DNA of 64,000 nucleotides from Ochotona curzoniae. Taxonomy: Eukaryota; Chordata; Mammalia; Lagomorpha; Ochotonidae. Numbering within the stretch: position 1 is the first letter of the stretch; each line of letters opens with the position of its first letter. Where the stretch lies: contig NW_024466599.1 in NCBI RefSeq assembly GCF_017591425.1, positions 27,566,001-27,630,000 of the forward strand. Reading direction: 5' to 3'. The notes under the pieces were generated by a model. The model saw only the letters and a list, made by a program, of their open reading frames with translations. It was not told the DNA's origin and did not search any database. Positions 58,941-64,000 of this stretch are shown here, piece by piece. The position numbers and the translations under genes are program-made.

Positions 58941-59232
58941 GGGCCACGCGTTAAAGTCCTCACTGGGATCCCATATGGGCGCCGGTCCCAGCTGCTCTGC
59001 TTCCCATCCAGCTCCCTGCTTGTGGCCTGGAAAGCAGTTGAGGACAGCTCAAAGCCTTGGGACCCTGCACCCACATGGGAGACCCGGAAGAGTTCCTGGC
59101 TTTGGATTGGTTCAGTTCCAGCCATTGTGGTCACTTGCGGAGTGAACTATCAGATGGAAGATCTTCCTTTCTGTCTTTCCTCTTGTCTGTATATTTGCCT
59201 TTCCAATAAAATTAAATAAATCTTTTTTTTAA
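58941..59232 (+). mobile_element. CSINE with target-site duplication
   Basis: ATGTGTTATT (58931-58940) and ATGCGTTATT (59233-59242) flank it. Part of the tRNA-like head is deleted (GGGCCACGCGTTAAAG). Confidence 0.93.
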
Positions 59233-59499
59233 ATGCGTTATTTAAACGTATAGAGGCATTCAATAGAGGGACCAAATAATACTGTATCCATTTGGAAGGA
59301 AAGAAATGTGGGAATGAGAGGTAACAGAGAGCAAAATTCTCCAGTCAAAAAGCCTTAAAGATAGTTTAGTATTAATAATACTTCATAATACCAGATGATT
59401 TCTACTTTATAAGAAGAGTTAGCAAAGGTATATATACTACTGACTTAGCATTGAGGCGTGGGTAGCTCTGCAAAGACCTGCCCTGTCACAGGCCCCCTT
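59233..59499. other. Unassigned AT-rich sequence
   Basis: Nothing recognised. Confidence 0.4.
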
Positions 59500-59997
59500 C
59501 TATTATTTATACTTCTGGACAGTCCCTTGGCACAGTGAGTCTGGGCTGCCAGGGAATCCCTTTATCTGATGGGAAGTGTCAGAGGGTTCCCCCCCCCCAA
59601 CCGCCCCCAGGCAAGGCCCCCCCTTGAGGGGGGCAGCTTTGGCTTGTGTACGTTTTAGAAGCCTGTGCAACACATCACAAGTCCTGCTGCCCTGCTGGAG
59701 GACTCCGTGGAGGGAGCACTGAAGGAGAGAAAGGCCCGGAGGTGACAGGGGAGAGAGAGAGAGGACCCCAGCTGAGCTCAGGATTCTAGAGAGACACGTG
59801 GGGGAGGTCATCAGAGGCCTGTTGTTCCATGTATCTGCTGCCCCAGCACGAGACACCCCAAAGGAGTCGGGCAGAAATTGTCATCCTGCTGAGCTGCAGC
59901 CAACCCACAGGACGGAGGGGGATGATAACATGGCTGTTATTTCCAGCCAGTGAGTTTTGAGGTGGTTTGTTGGGCAATCCAAGATAACTGAAACAGG
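59500..59997 (+). mobile_element. MaLR LTR (MLT1-like)
   Basis: It ends 'CCAGCCAGTGAGTTTTGAGGTGGTTTGTTGGGCAATCCAAGATAACTGAAAC' (read across 59943-59995), the typical 3' end of MLT1-type LTRs. C runs lie near 59590. Confidence 0.72.
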
Positions 59998-60458
59998 CAC
60001 CCCTAATCTGCTATCAGGTCACCCACTTCCTGCTCAAGTTCCAGAATATCCATCCCCGAATTCCAAGAACTGAGAAGAGCGAGGGGGTGAGGAGGAGAGA
60101 GAGAGGGGTACAGGAACGAGAAGACAGCAAGATGTGCTAATGTGAAGGGAGATGGAAGAGCCCCTCTCTGGGCAGGCAACCAAAGGACTTTTATACCTGG
60201 GAATGTCACAATTCAAATTGAAAGGTGTTTGTCTTGCCCGTCTGGTACTGCTATAAATACCTCTATTTCCTTCCATTCGTTAATAAAAACTACTATGCAT
60301 ACCTTGCTTTGCATTGGTAGATTTTTGTGAAAATTAAGAAGACTTGCGGCTAGATATTTCCTAAGGAGAAAATTTAGAACTCCAATAAAAAGATGTAACC
60401 ACTCCCTTTACCTGCATGTGGACTTTACTTGGGCGTAGTCCATTAGTTTGCTTTGGCA
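59998..60458. other. Unassigned sequence
   Basis: A GAGAG-rich run near 60085-60110; nothing else. Confidence 0.4.
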
Positions 60459-60766
60459 GGGCCCAGCAGCGTGGCCTTGCGGCTGAAGTCCTCGCCTCCA
60501 GCGCTCTGGGATCCCATATGGGCACCAGTTCTAATCCCAGCAGCTCCACTTCCCATCCAGCTTGGAAGGCAGTCGAGGATGGCCTGAGGCCTTGGGACGC
60601 TGCACCTGTATGGGAGACCTGGAAGAAGTTCCTGGATCCTAGCTTCAGATTGGCGCAGCAACGGCCATCGCGCTCTCTTGGGGAGTGAATCATCAGACGA
60701 AAGATCTTCCTCTTTGTCTTTCCTCCTATGAGTATATCTGACTTTCCAAAATCTTAAAAAAAAAAA
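60459..60766 (+). mobile_element. CSINE with 12-bp target-site duplication
   Basis: TTTGCTTTGGCA at 60447-60458 and 60767-60778 flank it. The 'CTGCTTGTGGCCTGG' segment of the body is deleted. Confidence 0.96.
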
Positions 60767-60789
60767 TTTGCTTTGGCAAAGGACTGTGA

Positions 60790-61070
60790 TGGCATGTGAT
60801 ATGCACCACCGTGGAACAACAGATCACAGCCCTGTGAAGTTTCCTGGCCATTTCATCTTGGTGCCCTGCAGTGAGAAGGGCAGGTCCCTTGGCATGGGGC
60901 ATGGAATGAGGAATCATATAAACCTGTTCTGAACCCCAGTGTGGAGTGGAGCTGCCACAGCCGAGCTGCACCTGCTGGACTGGAACCAGAGCAGGACATC
61001 AACATCTGTTGTTGTAAGTCATGGAGGTTTTCAGGTTGCTATCAGGCATAAGCAAGCAAAACCAAAGCAA
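60790..61070 (+). mobile_element. Possible second MaLR LTR
   Basis: 'CATCTGTTGTTGTAAGTCATGGAGGTTTTCAGG' near its end resembles a degraded MLT1 3' end. Weak. Confidence 0.4.
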
Positions 61071-61429
61071 TAGAAAGTCTAAATCCTAAATGCTTCCAGA
61101 AGGTAGGACAACAATCTGATCATTTCCAAAGGGAGCCGACTCAGATGACTTTCGACTCGACATCAGCAGTGCTAGATACTGGAAGGTGATGGAGGCCTGG
61201 CCTCAAAGTTATTCTGAACTTTATGCAAAACTATAAAGATGCACTCAAATACACACATGAGGATTTGGAAAGCTCACCATCCATCATCTATACCTCTGTA
61301 AGCCCCCAAAAGTTATCTGATTATATTTTTGTCCTACCAAAAGTGAAAGAAAAAAAAAACACCCTCTATTGTTAGTTGAGGGTGCAGGGAAATTAAAAAA
61401 AAGATTAGGGGTGCTGGTCGTTTATTTTG

Positions 61430-61650
61430 GCAGAATTCCGTCAAGCATACCAACATTCCTAAAAATATTCCCACTTTACAATCCCACTCTTGGATTTGCA
61501 GTAATTTATTTGAAGTATAGCACGGACTCAGCTATGTAGATGAGGTATACAGCCTTGTTTATAACAGGGGTTATCAGAAACAGCCCAACACATGCTGGAC
61601 ATCAATCACGATGGTATAACTTTCAAAAATTCTTTTAAAAGAAATAGTTG
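61430..61650 (+). mobile_element. Ancient L1 ORF2 3' scrap
   Basis: 'AATCCCACTCTTGGATTTGC' then 'CAGCCTTGTTTATAACAGG' and 'ACATGCTGGACATCAATC' echo the conserved L1 C-terminal order. Heavily diverged. Confidence 0.45.
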
Positions 61651-61904
61651 GTGAACATCCGAAGAAATTTAAGAAAAATCAAAACGTGTGTTTAGTAAGA
61701 ACCAATTATTTCCCTCTCCTATCCCTCCTTGAAGGCGACCTTCCGGAGACATTCTCTCCATCTATTGCGTCATCTCTGTGTGCCATGCTCTACCTTTTCC
61801 TCTGTCTCTACATCCATATCTGTGCCAACATCTGTATCCAGATAGCCAACTTTGGTATATAACAGCAGGTTATATTGCTCTGCCTTAGTCTAATATTTAT
61901 TTCT

Positions 61905-62160
61905 TTAGATAATAATAATTTTAAAAAAACCAGTAAGAGAGGGCTCCCATCTGCTGGCTCACTGTCTCCATGGCATGCTGAAGCATGCCAAAGCTGGAAG
62001 TCAGGAACTTCTGTCTGAAGCTCCCAAATGGAGAGCAGGAACCCAGTGACTGGCATCATTACCACGAGCCCCCAGGATCCGCGATCTGTAGGACCTGGAG
62101 TGGCATGCAAGCCCGGGTGCTTTGTCATAACCAGCATTGTAACTGTAAGGTCAAATGCTG
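61905..62160 (-). mobile_element. CSINE, old
   Basis: 'AAGAGAGGGCTCCCATCTGCTGG' to 'AACCAGCATTGTAACTG'. Confidence 0.65.
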
Positions 62161-62953
62161 ACCATGGCTTTTTCTATTTGAATCTTGGAGAGCTCTACCT
62201 CATTCGTTTAAACAACCACAGAGCAACCCTTTGATGTGTCTGCCTTCATTTATCTAGCCATTTGGAGATCACATTTGTCAAAGGTTTATGGAAGAACATT
62301 TAATATAACATGAATAGATGTTTGTGATTTATTGAAAAGATGCAGTGCTGAGCTAGTCTGTACATCTGAAAGTAGCTTCTGAGTGCTTAGGATGTGTCAT
62401 CCATTCTCATGTGAAGCCTTGGTGTTTGTCATTATGAATTCCTGGAATAACATATCTACTGCACCCTTTGTCCTGTGAGTTGGCTCAGTAACCAGGGAGA
62501 CAGTCCTGGCGGATGAGCTAAGGAGCTATCAGGAAGATAAGCCTGCAAAGGGAGCATGCAAGGTTGTATCGTCTTCTGGGTACTTGGTGATCTTCACCCC
62601 CTTTGCTTATCCAGGCTGAGGCCAACCAAGGAATGGACTGAACCACCTTCCCACCTTTCGCTTGCTAACAGACTTAGATAGTAGAAGCATAGACTCATCC
62701 AGATCTTATAGCTCCTCAGAAGTCATGAAACTAGCTTAGTATGGGTGCAGTCCTTGGGATCAAGTGTTAGCGATCAGCCTGCCCTGCCCCATCTGAGCCT
62801 GGACTGTCATTTCCCAAGCTGGATGCCATTTCCCAAGCTGGAAATGTCATTTCCCTTCTGGATCCTCAGAAGGCAGCAATGGTAAGAGGGAGACTGGTGT
62901 GGACTCCCATAGTCAGAAAATCTGGGCATAGCTGGAGCTTATTTTTGCTACCT
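62161..62953. other. Unassigned sequence
   Basis: A short direct repeat 'CATTTCCCAAGCTGGA' occurs near 62810-62840; no exon recognised. Confidence 0.4.
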
Positions 62954-63190
62954 GAAAGCAGCCGCAATGGCCGGAGCTGTGCTGATCCGAAGCCAGGAGC
63001 CTGGAGCCTCTTCCGCATCTTCCACATGGATGCAGGGTCCCAAGGCTTTGGGCCTTCTTCTATTGCTTTCCCAGGCCACAAGTAGGGAGCTGGATGGGAA
63101 GTGGAGCTGTCAGGATTAGAACTGGCACCTATATGGGATCCCGATGTGTGCAAGGTGACGACTTTAGCCACTAGGCTACTGTACCAGGCT
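62954..63190 (-). mobile_element. CSINE, lacking its 3' tail
   Basis: Head and body only (AAAGCAGCCGCAATGGCC to GCTACTGTACCAGGC). The pyrimidine-rich/A-tail end is absent. Confidence 0.9.
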
Positions 63191-63256
63191 TGGAGCAATT
63201 TTAAAGTAAGCTCTTCTTTTGGGATAATTTTTGACTTAGGAAAGACCCTACTTCTT

Positions 63257-63565
63257 AAAAAGATTTTATCTATTTGAAAGGTAGATTAGAGAGAGAGGAG
63301 AGACAGAGAGGAAGAGAGAAATCTTCCACCTGCTGCTTCACACCCCAAATGGCAGGAATAGCTGGTCTGGATCTGGGTCAGGCCAAGGGTAGAAACCAGG
63401 AGCTTCATCTGGGTCTCCCACGTGACTTGGGCCATTCTACTGACTTCCTGAGCCATTAACAGGGAGCTGGACAGAAAGTGCAGCAGCCAGAATTTGAACC
63501 AGCGCCCACCTGGGATGGCAACATACCAGGTGGGAGCTTTGCTGCCCAAGCCACCACACCCTGTC
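63257..63565 (-). mobile_element. CSINE, old
   Basis: 'TTAAAAAGATTTTATCTATTTGAAAGG' to 'GCCCAAGCCACCACACCCTG'. Confidence 0.85.
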
Positions 63566-64000
63566 CTTCATCCTCTAGTCTCTGGGAGAACGATGAAGTC
63601 CTACCCAAGAGAGACAGAGAGACAGAGCTCCGTCTCACAGAGGGATTGGGAATTCTCTTGTAAGGAGAATTTGTGTCTGTTATCTGTATAGATTCAGTTT
63701 ATTTATACAATTCATAGCTACAAGAATCCTTTTGATTAAAAGCAGTGGATTCTCTTGTTTCCATAAAAGGGGACATGTCATTACTTACATTTCTTGAGAA
63801 GTTGATGCTCCCAGCTTAATGAATGCAGACCTCTCTCTCAAGCTCTTAGCAGATTTAAGAACAGGAACTCTCCGCAGACGCAGCTCAAACCCAGTTCTGG
63901 CTACACTAACGGCTAGAGAAAAATTCCCAATTTCTATACTCAATGTTCCTTTTATTCTTTAAGAAAAATGAAGCCATTAAAAATGAAGAGAACTATTATC
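63566..64000. other. Unassigned right edge
   Basis: No repeat or exon recognised. Confidence 0.35.

Overview
The window looks like nuclear DNA of a lagomorph, most likely a pika (Ochotona). The main reason is more than 50 copies, on both strands, of a tRNA-derived SINE of the lagomorph 'C-repeat' (CSINE) type. Its youngest copies open GGGCCCGGCGCGGTGGCGC and carry the internal GGTTCTAATCC B-box; this differs from the rabbit consensus as I remember it, which is why I favour pika. The genus is an inference; lagomorph is firmer.

One gene is recognised with confidence. The first coding exon of SOS1 (the Ras guanine-nucleotide exchange factor Son of sevenless 1) lies on the minus strand at 22785-22871, inside a large CpG island (about 22400-23760). 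Positions 1-22784 are then its first intron. Everything above about 23.8 kb is upstream of SOS1. A second CpG-rich block at about 24590-25160 lies 1-1.5 kb upstream and contains a triplicated GC-box/KLF-like repeat. From about 21.04 to 26.64 kb there is no recognisable SINE, in contrast to the rest of the window.

The intron (1-22 kb) holds an old L1 antisense to SOS1, split by an inserted VNTR-bearing composite element and by several SINEs. It also holds a second composite element (10.7-12.1 kb), further L1 remnants, nested SINEs, a polypurine tract and a small 20/22-bp minisatellite.

The upstream half (26-64 kb) is mostly repeats: CSINEs, L1 fragments, MaLR LTRs, MIR, MER5A and more composite elements. 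The notable exception is 34.48-35.71 kb, a SINE-poor stretch that reads on the minus strand like a terminal exon. It has a strong acceptor, 49 sense codons plus a stop, about 0.9 kb of 3' UTR and two AATAAA signals. I do not recognise its protein.

The main novel observations are: (i) a dispersed, 5'-truncating, A-tailed composite retroelement with a GC-rich tandem-repeat body, found in four large copies and one 3'-end scrap, all in the same orientation; (ii) the unrecognised terminal-exon candidate; and (iii) an 83-bp inverted repeat with a 54-bp perfect core, arms about 0.9 kb apart. No prokaryotic-type system, CRISPR array or canonical tRNA/rRNA gene was seen. Repeat ends without a stated target-site duplication are good to roughly 10-20 bp.
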